Assembly (NCBI GenBank): GCA_046734795.1
Contig: JBKPRX010000003.1
Span: 1-30,858 of the forward strand
DNA: 30,858 bases
Reading direction: 5' to 3'
DNA from: JBKPRX01 sp046734795
GTDB taxonomy: Bacteria; Actinomycetota; Thermoleophilia; Gaiellales; Gaiellaceae
A program made the position numbers and the translations under genes. How positions within the stretch are numbered: position 1 is the first letter of the stretch; the number at the start of each line of letters is the position of its first letter. Under the pieces are notes generated by a model that did no database searches, had not been told where the DNA came from, and was given only the letters and a program-made list of their open reading frames with translations. Below are positions 5,813-12,606 of the stretch, piece by piece.

Positions 5813-6496
5813 GTGAGCGAACCGCTCGAACAAGCGACGAATCGTCAGGCCGACTCGTTACGAGTCCTGATCGTCGACGACCACGATCTCTTCAGGACCG
5901 GTCTCCGGAACCTGCTCGAAGAGAAGGCCGTCCAGGTCGTCGGCGAGGCCGCGACGGGCGGCGATGCCGTTCGCATAGTGCGCGAGCTTGCGCCAGACGT
6001 CGTCGTCATGGACTTGAACATGCCCGGCATGGGCGGCGTCGAGGCGACGCGTCACATCAGCACCGCGGCGCCGCTGACGCGCGTCGTCATGCTGACGATC
6101 TCGGATCAGGACTCGGACGTGATCGACGCGATTCTCGCGGGTGCGTGCGGGTACCTCTTGAAGGATGCTTCGATCGAGGAGCTGATCGCGGGAATCGAGG
6201 CTGCGGCACGCGGGGAGTCGCTGATCTCGCCGACGATCGCGGCGAAGGTCTTGCAACGAGTGCGGGCGACGAGCACTCAGCCCGAATACGAGAGCACGAT
6301 CCGCGCCGAGCTCTCGGAGCGCGAGATCGAAGTCCTGAAGCTGATCGCGAACGGCAAGGACAACGCCGTGATCGCGGCGGAGCTGCACATCAGTCCGAAA
6401 ACGGTCAAGAACCACATCTCGAACATCCTCATGAAGCTGCAGATCGACAACCGCATCCAGGCCGCGGTCTATGCGGTCCGCAGCGGGATCGTCTAG
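5813..6496 (+). CDS. NarL/FixJ-family response regulator
   Basis: GTG 5813, preceded by GGGAG at good spacing, starts a 227-residue two-domain regulator. The receiver domain (about 16-135) has the acidic pair D22/D23, phospho-acceptor D67 in VVVMDLNMPGMGG, T95 and K117 in YLLKDAS. The C-terminal LuxR-type helix-turn-helix (about 165-225) reads LSEREIEVLKLIANG...ISPKTVKNHISNILMKL. Phosphorylation by a histidine kinase normally promotes dimer formation and DNA binding. No kinase gene lies in the window, so it is an orphan here. It starts 24 nt after the 3D-domain wall protein on the same strand and may be co-transcribed with it. Its stop overlaps that of the convergent small coiled-coil gene within CTAG. 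Confidence 0.95.
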   Translation: MSEPLEQATNRQADSLRVLIVDDHDLFRTGLRNLLEEKAVQVVGEAATGGDAVRIVRELAPDVVVMDLNMPGMGGVEATRHISTAAPLTRVVMLTISDQDSDVIDAILAGACGYLLKDASIEELIAGIEAAARGESLISPTIAAKVLQRVRATSTQPEYESTIRAELSEREIEVLKLIANGKDNAVIAAELHISPKTVKNHISNILMKLQIDNRIQAAVYAVRSGIV

Positions 6497-6837
6497 CGGC
6501 CGGGCGTCTGGCCCGCCGGAAGCTTCTCGAGCTCCTCGGCGAAGACGAGTGCCTCGCCTCGTGCTCGCAGCGTGGACGCGCGCTCGCGGAGCGGCTCGAG
6601 GAGGCTTCGCAGGCGCGAGATCTCCGCCGCAGCTGTCGCCAGGCGCTCGGTAACCGCTGACGCGTCGCCGGCATCTGACTGGCCGACGCGCCGTTCGAGT
6701 CGTTGCCGCTCGGCTTCGAGAGTGAGGACGCGCGCGTAGCCGGTCGTCAGCGTGTGCTCGACGTCGGCGAGCTCGGGCGCGTCAGGACCTTCCGCGGGAG
6801 CGGCGAGGAGTCGGTGGATTTCGTCGAGCAACGGCAT
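6493..6837 (-). CDS. Small coiled-coil protein, function unknown
   Basis: The 114-residue protein is highly charged and almost wholly helical in appearance: MPLLDEIHRLL, then heptad-like stretches such as TLEAERQRLERRV and ISRLRSLLEPLRERASTLRAR. There is no signal peptide, membrane segment or catalytic motif. The ATG at 6837 is preceded by GAAGG and by a GATAAT box about 14 nt upstream, so a very short leader is plausible. It has a tidy convergent overlap with the response regulator (shared CTAG) and normal codon use, which argues for a real gene. A coiled-coil dimer with some structural or adaptor role is the most that can be said. Confidence 0.6.
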   Translation of the reverse strand: MPLLDEIHRLLAAPAEGPDAPELADVEHTLTTGYARVLTLEAERQRLERRVGQSDAGDASAVTERLATAAAEISRLRSLLEPLRERASTLRARGEALVFAEELEKLPAGQTPGR

Positions 6838-6921
6838 CTTCGGCCTTCTCGATTATCGAAGGCTGAGGCCGGTTAGACCATGGGCCGCTCGGCCCAGATC
6901 GCGGCGCGTCGAGACCTACGC

Positions 6922-6950
6922 TTGACTGGTATGCCGATGGTGCGAACAAT
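6922..6950 (+). promoter_or_regulatory. Promoter of the dacB-like gene
   Basis: TTGACT (6922-6927), exactly 17 bp, then AACAAT (6945-6950). The predicted transcription start is at or next to ATG 6958, so the mRNA would be leaderless. This decides the start of dacB in favour of 6958 over the in-frame ATGs at 6880, 6931 and 6937. Confidence 0.55.
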
Positions 6951-6957
6951 CGCGACG

Positions 6958-8175
6958 ATGCGCGCGCTCCGACGGGCCGTCGCCGTGGCCATCGCGCTCG
7001 TGGCCGTCGCCGCGCCTGCGCATGCACATCCCGAATCGCTCGGGTCACGGCTCGCGCATGCACTCGTCGTTCCACGCGCGCCCGCAGTGCAATCGGCTGC
7101 CGTCGCCGTCGACCTCGCGACCGGCGACGTTGTCTACGCCCGAAACGCGTCGGCGCCGCTTGCACCCGCGTCGAACGAGAAGCTCGTCGTCACCTTCGCA
7201 GCGTTGACGCAGCTCGGCCCGTCCTTCCAGTTCGAGACCGACGTCCTTGGAGCCGGAACCGCAGAGGCCGGCGTCTGGCACGGCGACGTGATCCTCAAGG
7301 GCTACGGCGACCCGACGCTGTCGTTGGCAGACCTCGCGTCGCTCGCGCGCCAGATCCGCGCGGCCGGAGTCGTCCGCGTAGAAGGAAACGTCGTCGGAGA
7401 CGAGTCCTGGTTCGACTCTCGTCGCACCGCGCCCGGGTGGAAGCCGTCGTTCTTCGTGCGCGAGTGCCCAGCGCTCTCGGCGCTGATCGTCGATCGCGGA
7501 CGCGTGGGACGTGGCGTCTCGCTCCAACCCGCCCTCGCGGCGGCGCAACTCTTCCGGGCGGCTCTTGCGCGAGCCGGCGTGGCCGTGAGCGGACGCACGA
7601 TCCTCGGCCGCGCACCGGACAAAACCGAGCTGCTTGCGTCCGTCGACTCGCCGGAGCTCGCGGCGATCGTGCGTTGGATGGATCTCGTCAGCGACAACTT
7701 CGAGGCGGAGATGCTGCTGAAGGAGCTCGGCGCCGTCGAGGTTGGCAAGGGAACGACCGCCGCGGGTGCCGCGGTCGCGCGGCAGACTCTCGCTGACGCG
7801 GAGATTCCGGTCACAGGCCTGCGAATCGTGGACGGCTCGGGCCTCTCATCACTCGACCGCCTGACGGCGCGCACGCTCGTCGCCCTACTCACCGTGATGT
7901 GGAACGACGAGACCGCGCGGGTGTTGCTGCTGCGTTCGCTTCCGCTTGCCGGAGTCAGCGGGACGCTCGCGCATCGCATGCGCTGGGGCGCCGCGTACCG
8001 GCGCGTCCGGGCGAAGACAGGCACGACCTCGATCGCCTCCGCGCTTTCGGGCTACGCGCGGAATCGATATGCGTTCGCCGTGCTGCAGAACGCGCGACGG
8101 CTGCCGCTTTGGTCGGCACGCATCGCGCAGGATCGATTCGCATCGGTGCTCGCCGCCGCCGCGGCAGAACCTTGA
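6958..8175 (+). CDS. dacB: D-alanyl-D-alanine carboxypeptidase/endopeptidase (peptidase S13, PBP4-like)
   Basis: From ATG 6958 the protein has 405 residues, with a signal peptide MRALRRAVAVAIALVAVAAPAHA. The three penicillin-binding signatures are intact: SNEK (SxxK, nucleophile S72, K75), SDN at 245-247, and KTG at 353-355. Family S13 enzymes act in the periplasm or outer wall zone, removing the terminal D-Ala of stem peptides and in some members cutting cross-links. At about 380 mature residues it is shorter than E. coli DacB and has a reduced insert between SxxK and SDN. The frame is open upstream to 6880, but a good promoter overlaps that part, so the signal-peptide Met is preferred. It is the third cell-wall enzyme within 5 kb. 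It ends 1 nt before the ligA stop on the other strand. Confidence 0.93.
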   Translation: MRALRRAVAVAIALVAVAAPAHAHPESLGSRLAHALVVPRAPAVQSAAVAVDLATGDVVYARNASAPLAPASNEKLVVTFAALTQLGPSFQFETDVLGAGTAEAGVWHGDVILKGYGDPTLSLADLASLARQIRAAGVVRVEGNVVGDESWFDSRRTAPGWKPSFFVRECPALSALIVDRGRVGRGVSLQPALAAAQLFRAALARAGVAVSGRTILGRAPDKTELLASVDSPELAAIVRWMDLVSDNFEAEMLLKELGAVEVGKGTTAAGAAVARQTLADAEIPVTGLRIVDGSGLSSLDRLTARTLVALLTVMWNDETARVLLLRSLPLAGVSGTLAHRMRWGAAYRRVRAKTGTTSIASALSGYARNRYAFAVLQNARRLPLWSARIAQDRFASVLAAAAAEP

Positions 8176-8176
8176 G

Positions 8177-10201
8177 CTAACCGTCGCCCAAGAGCTCGAG
8201 CAGCTGGGGCTCCGTCAGCAATTGCACGCCGGCCTTTTGCGCCTTCGTCAGTTTGGACGCCCCGGGCTCCTCGCCGACGATCAATCCGGTTGTCTTCGAG
8301 CTGACGGAGTTCGTCACCTTCGCGCCGCGTGCCTCGAGCTCCGCCTGCGCTTCCTCGCGCGTGAAGCGCTCGAGTGTCCCGGTGATGACGTAGGTGCTCC
8401 CGGTGAGCGGTCCCTCCGTCGGCTTGAGCTCGTCGCCGACCTCGAACCGAAGTCCGAGGTCGCGGAGCTCGGCGACGAGAGCGCGGTTCTGCTCGTCCGC
8501 GAACCACTCTGCGATCGCTTCCGCTCGCTCGGGACCGATGCCTTCGACCTCTTCGAGCTCCTCCTGCGTCGCGTCCATCAACCGGTCGACGTGCTCGAAA
8601 TGCCGCGCGAGGTTCTGCGCGGTAACCCAGCCGACGTCCGGGATATTCAGTCCGAAGAGCACGCGATGGAACGGCGTCTGCTCGCGAGACGTCTCGATCG
8701 AGGCGATCGCATTCGCTGCGGAGATCTCGCCGTAGCCATCGAGCTCCATCAGCTGTTCCTTCGTCAAGCGGTAGAGCTCCGGAAGGGAACGAACGAGGCC
8801 GAGATCCCACAGGCGCCGCACCGACTGCTCGCCGACCCCGTCGATGTCTGCCGCCGCCTGCACCCAATTGATCAGTGACTCGAGGCCGCGGGAGGGGCAC
8901 GCGCGGTTCGGACAGCGGTGCATCGCTTCGCCCTCCGGTTTCACGATGTCGGTTCCGCACAGCGGGCATTGCTTCGGCATCGCGAACGGCTTCGTTCCCT
9001 TCTTGTGCGGACCCGCGGGGCCGACAACCTGCGGAATCACGTCGCCTGCGCGCTGGACGATCACGAGGTCGCCTTCGCGAATCTCCTTGCGGTTAATGTC
9101 CTCTTCGTTGTGCAGCGTCGCGCGCGAGACCGTGACTCCGCCGACCTCGACGGGCTCGAGCACGGCCCACGGGTTGAGAGCGCCTGTGCGGCCGACACGG
9201 ATCGCGATCTTCAACAACTTCGTCTGCGCCGTCATCGGCGCCCACTTGAACGCGCGCGCCCACCGCGGACGCTCGTGCAGCGTGCCGAGACGACGCTGCT
9301 GGTCGAACGAGTCGACCTTGATCACGATTCCGTCGATCTCGTAGTCGAGCTCGACGCGGCGGCGCTCCCAGTCACGACAGCGTTTCGCAACCTCCTCGAT
9401 CGAGTCCAAGCGTTCCGCGAACGGATTCGTCCGGAAGCCGCGCTCTCGTAGCCACGCAAGCATCTCCGAGTGTGAGCCGATGTCGTCGAGGCCTTCGCGA
9501 TAGCCGGAGCCATATACCCAGATCGAGAGCGGCCGTCGTGCAGTGATCGACGAATCCTTCTGGCGCAACGAACCGGCCGCGGCGTTCCGCGGATTCGGCG
9601 CTGCCGTCTTGCCGGCGGCGAGCTGCTGCTCGTTGAACTCGTTGAACCCCCGAAGCGGCATGTACACCTCGCCGCGAACTTCGAGCACCGGCGGCGGTTC
9701 CTCGTCGTTTGCCAAGAGCAGCGACAGCGGGAGGGCGCCGATCGTCTTGAGATTCGGCGTCACGTTCTCGCCCTGATAACCGTCGCCGCGCGTCGCTCCG
9801 CGCGCGTACATCCCGTTCTCGTAGACGAGACTGACGGCGACACCGTCGATCTTCGGCTCGAGCACCCACGCGATCTCGTTGGTGCCGCCGAGGCGCTTCC
9901 GAACGTCCTCCGCCCACTTCGTCAGCGCCTCGTCCGTGGTGACCTTCTCGAGCGAGCCCATCGGCGCGAGGTGCTGCACCTTCTCGAACCGATCCGAGGG
10001 CGGCGCACCGACACGCTGCGTCGGCGAGTCCGCGGTCACGAGGTCGGGGTGCTCTCGCTCGAGCTCCACGAGCTCGTCGTAGAGCCGGTCGTAGTCGGCG
10101 TCGGCGACGGACGGCTCGTCGAGGACGTGGTACTCGTAGGACCACTTGTTGAGCTGCTCGCGCAGCTCACGCGCCCGCCCGTCGACGCTAGAGGTGGCCA
10201 T
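8177..10201 (-). CDS. ligA: NAD-dependent DNA ligase LigA
   Basis: The 674-residue protein matches LigA in length and domain order. An Ia domain binds NAD (YEYHVLDEPSVADADYD, residues about 22-38), the adenylation domain has catalytic K117 in EPKIDG, and an OB fold follows. A four-Cys zinc finger (CPLCG...HRCPNRACPSRG, about 405-430), helix-hairpin-helix repeats and a C-terminal BRCT domain (GPLTGSTYVITGTLERFTREEAQ) complete it. It seals nicks in replication and repair. ATG 10201 is chosen because AAGGAG lies 4 nt upstream and homology begins there; the open frame continues to 10342 but inside the HAD gene. Its first 14 nt overlap the end of the HAD hydrolase gene, so the two are probably translated together. 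Confidence 0.98.
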   Translation of the reverse strand: MATSSVDGRARELREQLNKWSYEYHVLDEPSVADADYDRLYDELVELEREHPDLVTADSPTQRVGAPPSDRFEKVQHLAPMGSLEKVTTDEALTKWAEDVRKRLGGTNEIAWVLEPKIDGVAVSLVYENGMYARGATRGDGYQGENVTPNLKTIGALPLSLLLANDEEPPPVLEVRGEVYMPLRGFNEFNEQQLAAGKTAAPNPRNAAAGSLRQKDSSITARRPLSIWVYGSGYREGLDDIGSHSEMLAWLRERGFRTNPFAERLDSIEEVAKRCRDWERRRVELDYEIDGIVIKVDSFDQQRRLGTLHERPRWARAFKWAPMTAQTKLLKIAIRVGRTGALNPWAVLEPVEVGGVTVSRATLHNEEDINRKEIREGDLVIVQRAGDVIPQVVGPAGPHKKGTKPFAMPKQCPLCGTDIVKPEGEAMHRCPNRACPSRGLESLINWVQAAADIDGVGEQSVRRLWDLGLVRSLPELYRLTKEQLMELDGYGEISAANAIASIETSREQTPFHRVLFGLNIPDVGWVTAQNLARHFEHVDRLMDATQEELEEVEGIGPERAEAIAEWFADEQNRALVAELRDLGLRFEVGDELKPTEGPLTGSTYVITGTLERFTREEAQAELEARGAKVTNSVSSKTTGLIVGEEPGASKLTKAQKAGVQLLTEPQLLELLGDG

Positions 10202-10823
10202 GGAGCTCCTTCGGCGTGTCGACGATCGCGTCTGGCGACTCGGCCTCGAGCGCGTCGCGGGCGTGGATCCCGCCCCAGGTGACGGCAATCGCGTGCATCC
10301 GCGCCGCGCGCGCCGCTCGCATGTCGAACGGAGAGTCGCCAACGTAGGCGCAGTCCTCGACGGGCACGCCGAGCCGTTCCGCGGCGACGAGCAGCGGCTC
10401 CGGGTCGGGCTTCAGCCGCTCGGTTTCGTCGCCTCCGACGACCACGTCGAAAAGGTGCGAGAGCGGGACGCGGCGGAACGCGAGCTCGACAGTGGCCCGC
10501 CGCTTCGCGGTGACGATTCCGAGTCGACGACCCTCGTCGCGAAGGGCGACGAGAACCTCGTCCATCCCCGCGCACGCCTCGAGCTCGTCGTGGAGCGGCT
10601 CGTTGTGGTCGCGATACACGCGCACGAGCTCGTCCGCACGCTCGACCGACAGCATCCGCATCTGTGCATCGAGGCCGGGTCCGCCGACCATCGCCATCAG
10701 CTCTTCGTCGGGCGGCGCGTGCCCGAGCACCGTCTCCGCTGCATGGCGCATCGACGCGAGGATGATCGCGCCGGAGTCGACAACCGTGCCGTCAAGGTCG
10801 AAAAGGACGACCGGAAACCGCAT
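10188..10823 (-). CDS. HAD-superfamily phosphatase (phosphoglycolate phosphatase/PpaX-like)
   Basis: The 211-residue protein has all four HAD motifs: FDLDGTVVDSG (nucleophile D9, acid/base D11), VTAK (Thr of motif II), KPDPEPL (Lys of motif III) and VGDSPFD (motif IV acid). A helical cap insertion between motifs I and II (C1 cap) places it with Gph/PpaX-type phosphatases acting on small phosphoesters such as 2-phosphoglycolate or on pyrophosphate; the sequence does not fix the substrate. The start at 10823 fits the motif position (D9) and is preceded by TACCAT at 6 nt with no ribosome site, so a leaderless mRNA is likely. The 3' end runs 14 nt into ligA. Confidence 0.92.
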   Translation of the reverse strand: MRFPVVLFDLDGTVVDSGAIILASMRHAAETVLGHAPPDEELMAMVGGPGLDAQMRMLSVERADELVRVYRDHNEPLHDELEACAGMDEVLVALRDEGRRLGIVTAKRRATVELAFRRVPLSHLFDVVVGGDETERLKPDPEPLLVAAERLGVPVEDCAYVGDSPFDMRAARAARMHAIAVTWGGIHARDALEAESPDAIVDTPKELHGHL

Positions 10824-10829
10824 GAACCC

Positions 10830-10835
10830 ATGGTA
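10830..10835 (-). promoter_or_regulatory. -10-like box of the HAD-ligA unit (TACCAT)
   Basis: TACCAT on the minus strand ends 6 nt before ATG 10823. The same hexamer stands before the acyl-CoA ligase gene. No clear -35 is seen. Confidence 0.4.
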
Positions 10836-10853
10836 TCCGCGGCCGAAGTCAGC

Positions 10854-10859
10854 CAGAAT
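10854..10859 (+). promoter_or_regulatory. -10-like box of the lipoprotein gene (CAGAAT)
   Basis: CAGAAT ends 7 nt before ATG 10867, the same spacing as at dacB. No ribosome site is present, so a leaderless mRNA is inferred. Confidence 0.3.
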
Positions 10860-10866
10860 CACCCCG

Positions 10867-11343
10867 ATGCGTGCCGCCGCTCTCATCTTCGCAACGTCGA
10901 TCCTCTTCGCGCTCGCCGGCTGCGGCGGTAGCAGTAACGAGTCCGAGTCCGCGGTCAGCACCACCGCTTCGGAGTCGGCGACAACGGTTGCTTCGACCAC
11001 GCGCGTCAACCCCGGAACGCGTTCGAGCGGGGACCCGCAGTTCACGATCGAGCTGAAAGGCGAAAGCCACTACGCGCACGCCGGCCAGCCGTGGAAGTTC
11101 CGCGTGATGGCAAGCCAAGCCAATCAACCGGTGAGCGGGACAGCCAAGGTCTACGTCTTCCAGGGGACGAATCAGGTCGATGGCGTCGGCTGGTTCAGCT
11201 TCAAAGGCTCGCTCGAGCAGACGTACACCTGGCCGGACAAGCTGATCGACATGCGAAGCGTGTACCTCCACGTTGACGTCGAAGGACCAGGAGGCGTGCG
11301 CCGCGCCAACTGGCCGGTCACCGTCGAGGCGGTCAGTAAGTAA
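10867..11343 (+). CDS. Secreted lipoprotein, function unknown
   Basis: The 158-residue protein begins MRAAALIFATSILFALAGCGGS, a type II signal peptide with lipobox LAGC. C19 would be lipidated and anchor the protein on the outer face of the membrane. A Ser/Thr/Glu linker of about 35 residues follows. The rest (ELKGESHYAHAGQPWKFRVMASQANQPVSGTAKVYVFQG...) looks like one small beta-sandwich (Ig-like or carbohydrate-binding type) of about 95 residues, rich in Trp and Tyr. No catalytic motif is seen. An earlier open frame exists, but the lipobox fixes this ATG. It diverges from the HAD-ligA pair and converges on truA, overlapping its 3' end by 11 nt. Confidence 0.85.
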   Translation: MRAAALIFATSILFALAGCGGSSNESESAVSTTASESATTVASTTRVNPGTRSSGDPQFTIELKGESHYAHAGQPWKFRVMASQANQPVSGTAKVYVFQGTNQVDGVGWFSFKGSLEQTYTWPDKLIDMRSVYLHVDVEGPGGVRRANWPVTVEAVSK

Positions 11344-12049
11344 CGGCCACGAGGTACAGCCCGTGCGCGGGCGCCGTCGCACCGGCCTCGGCGCGCGGCC
11401 GGCCTTCCAAGAGTGTCGCGAGCTCGTCGGCGTCTCGGTCGAGCATCGTCCCGACGAGCGTGCGCACCATATGCCGCAAGTAACTCTGTGCGGTGATCTC
11501 GAACTCCAGCACGTCGCCGTTCCGCCGCCACTCTGCGCTCTCGACTGCGCGCACGAACACATCGTGTTGCGTTTCCGTCGGCGTGAAGGCGCGGAAGTCG
11601 TGCTCGCCGACGAGCGCTCGCGCCGATTCGGCGAGCCCATCTTCGTCGAGCGGACGCGAAACCCACCAGCTCCGTCGCTCCTCGAACGGCGACCGCGTAG
11701 ACCGCCGGAAGATTCGGTAGCGATACGTTCTCGCACGGGCGGAGTGGCGAGCATGGAACGACCGGTCGACCTCGCACGCAGAGATGACGGCCACCGAGTC
11801 CGGCAAGGCCGCGTTCAGCGCCGCGGCCGCACGATCCGAGGGCGCTCCGCCTTCGACGTCGACGGACACGACCTGTCCCAACGCATGAACGCCGGTGTCG
11901 GTCCGCCCCGCGACCGCCACCGACCCGACGCTGCCGAAGACCTGTTCGAGCGCGGCTCGCAGCGTCGACTCCACGGTGGTCAAGCCAGGCTGAGCAGCCC
12001 AGCCGTAGAAGGGCGTCCCGTCGTACTCGAGCGTGAGCCGGAGCCGCAC
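11333..12049 (-). CDS. truA: tRNA pseudouridine(38-40) synthase TruA
   Basis: The 238-residue protein opens with MRLRLTLEYDGTPFYGWAAQPG and has the catalytic Asp at D51 in GRTDTGVHALGQV, followed by FHARHSARARTYRYRI and YLRHMVRTLVGTML, all TruA signatures. It isomerises uridines 38 to 40 in the anticodon stem-loop of many tRNAs. In many actinobacteria truA directly follows rplQ. Here two same-strand genes (NfeD-like and kelch) and one opposite-strand gene (VIT-like) stand between them. The start is GTG at 12047-12049, with no Shine-Dalgarno; a perfect 8-bp inverted repeat overlaps the start codon. The 3' end overlaps the convergent lipoprotein gene by 11 nt. Confidence 0.96.
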   Translation of the reverse strand: MRLRLTLEYDGTPFYGWAAQPGLTTVESTLRAALEQVFGSVGSVAVAGRTDTGVHALGQVVSVDVEGGAPSDRAAAALNAALPDSVAVISACEVDRSFHARHSARARTYRYRIFRRSTRSPFEERRSWWVSRPLDEDGLAESARALVGEHDFRAFTPTETQHDVFVRAVESAEWRRNGDVLEFEITAQSYLRHMVRTLVGTMLDRDADELATLLEGRPRAEAGATAPAHGLYLVAVTY

Positions 12050-12078
12050 GTCAGGTGCGCCTGACGTTACTTGTCAGG
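12048..12078. repeat. Inverted repeat cluster overlapping the truA start
   Basis: ACGTCAGG (12048-12055), TGCG, CCTGACGT (12060-12067) is a perfect 20-bp dyad that reaches into the truA GTG. A third half-site, GTCAGG, follows at 12073-12078. It could be an operator between truA and the divergent VIT-like gene, or an RNA hairpin hiding the truA start. Confidence 0.55.
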
Positions 12079-12111
12079 ACTTCCTTATGTTCTAGCAGGT
12101 TGCACAATTTC

Positions 12112-12120
12112 TGGTACACT
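12112..12120 (+). promoter_or_regulatory. Extended -10 element of the VIT-like gene (TGGTACACT)
   Basis: The TGnTAnnnT pattern ends 6 nt before ATG 12127, with no ribosome site between. This supports a leaderless start at 12127. Confidence 0.45.
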
Positions 12121-12126
12121 CTAGTC

Positions 12127-12606
12127 ATGACGACGCACGATCAATTCCTGCTCCAGCGCGTGCAGCCTGCCATGGTCGGGCTGATCGACGGCTCGCTGTC
12201 GACACTCGCGCCGATCTTCGGAATTGCGCTTGCGTCGCACAACACGCGCTACGCATTCGTCGCCGGCCTCGTGACGGCGATCGGCGCAGGCGTCAGCATG
12301 GGCTTCTCGGAGGGGCTCTCGGACACCGGCGAGCTGACGGGGCGCGGAAACCCCCTCGGCCGCGGCGCGATCACTGGCCTCGGCACGTTCGTCGGCGGCA
12401 TCCTGCACACGCTCCCGTTCCTCATTCCGCACTACAGCGTCGCAATCGTCACCGCGATCGCGGTCGTCGGCCTCGAGCTGATCGTGCTCGCGTGGTTGCG
12501 TTGGAAGTACTTCGAGGACGGGTTCCTCCGTGCGCTCGCGATCGTGACCGGGGCCGGCGTGATCATCGCCGTCGTCAGCGCGGGGCTCGGCAGCCAGATC
12601 GGCTAG
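12127..12606 (+). CDS. VIT1/CCC1-like integral membrane protein (putative Fe/Mn transporter)
   Basis: The 159-residue protein shows QRVQPAMVGLIDGSLSTLAPIFGIAL, then VTAIGAGVSMGFSEGLSDTGELTGRGNP, then three further hydrophobic segments (GAITGLGTFVGGILHTLPFLI, SVAIVTAIAVVGLELIVLAWL, ALAIVTGAGVIIAVVSAGLG). The DG-S motif in helix 1 and the SMGFSEG motif in helix 2 are those of the vacuolar iron transporter family, whose members move Fe2+ or Mn2+ out of the cytosol in exchange for protons. It lacks the ferritin-like domain of some bacterial members and is shorter than VIT1. ATG 12127 is preferred over an upstream in-frame ATG because of the extended -10 and the family N-terminus. Its stop overlaps that of the kelch gene in CTAG. 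Confidence 0.8.
   Translation: MTTHDQFLLQRVQPAMVGLIDGSLSTLAPIFGIALASHNTRYAFVAGLVTAIGAGVSMGFSEGLSDTGELTGRGNPLGRGAITGLGTFVGGILHTLPFLIPHYSVAIVTAIAVVGLELIVLAWLRWKYFEDGFLRALAIVTGAGVIIAVVSAGLGSQIG

Noticed and set aside
5752..6660. A 302-codon plus-strand frame over the response regulator
   Set aside because: The response regulator frame has all phospho-acceptor and HTH residues; this one is an Arg/Gly/Ser-rich frame shift of it.
10492..10866. N-terminal extension of the lipoprotein gene
   Set aside because: It is antisense to the HAD gene; the lipobox signal peptide begins exactly at ATG 10867.
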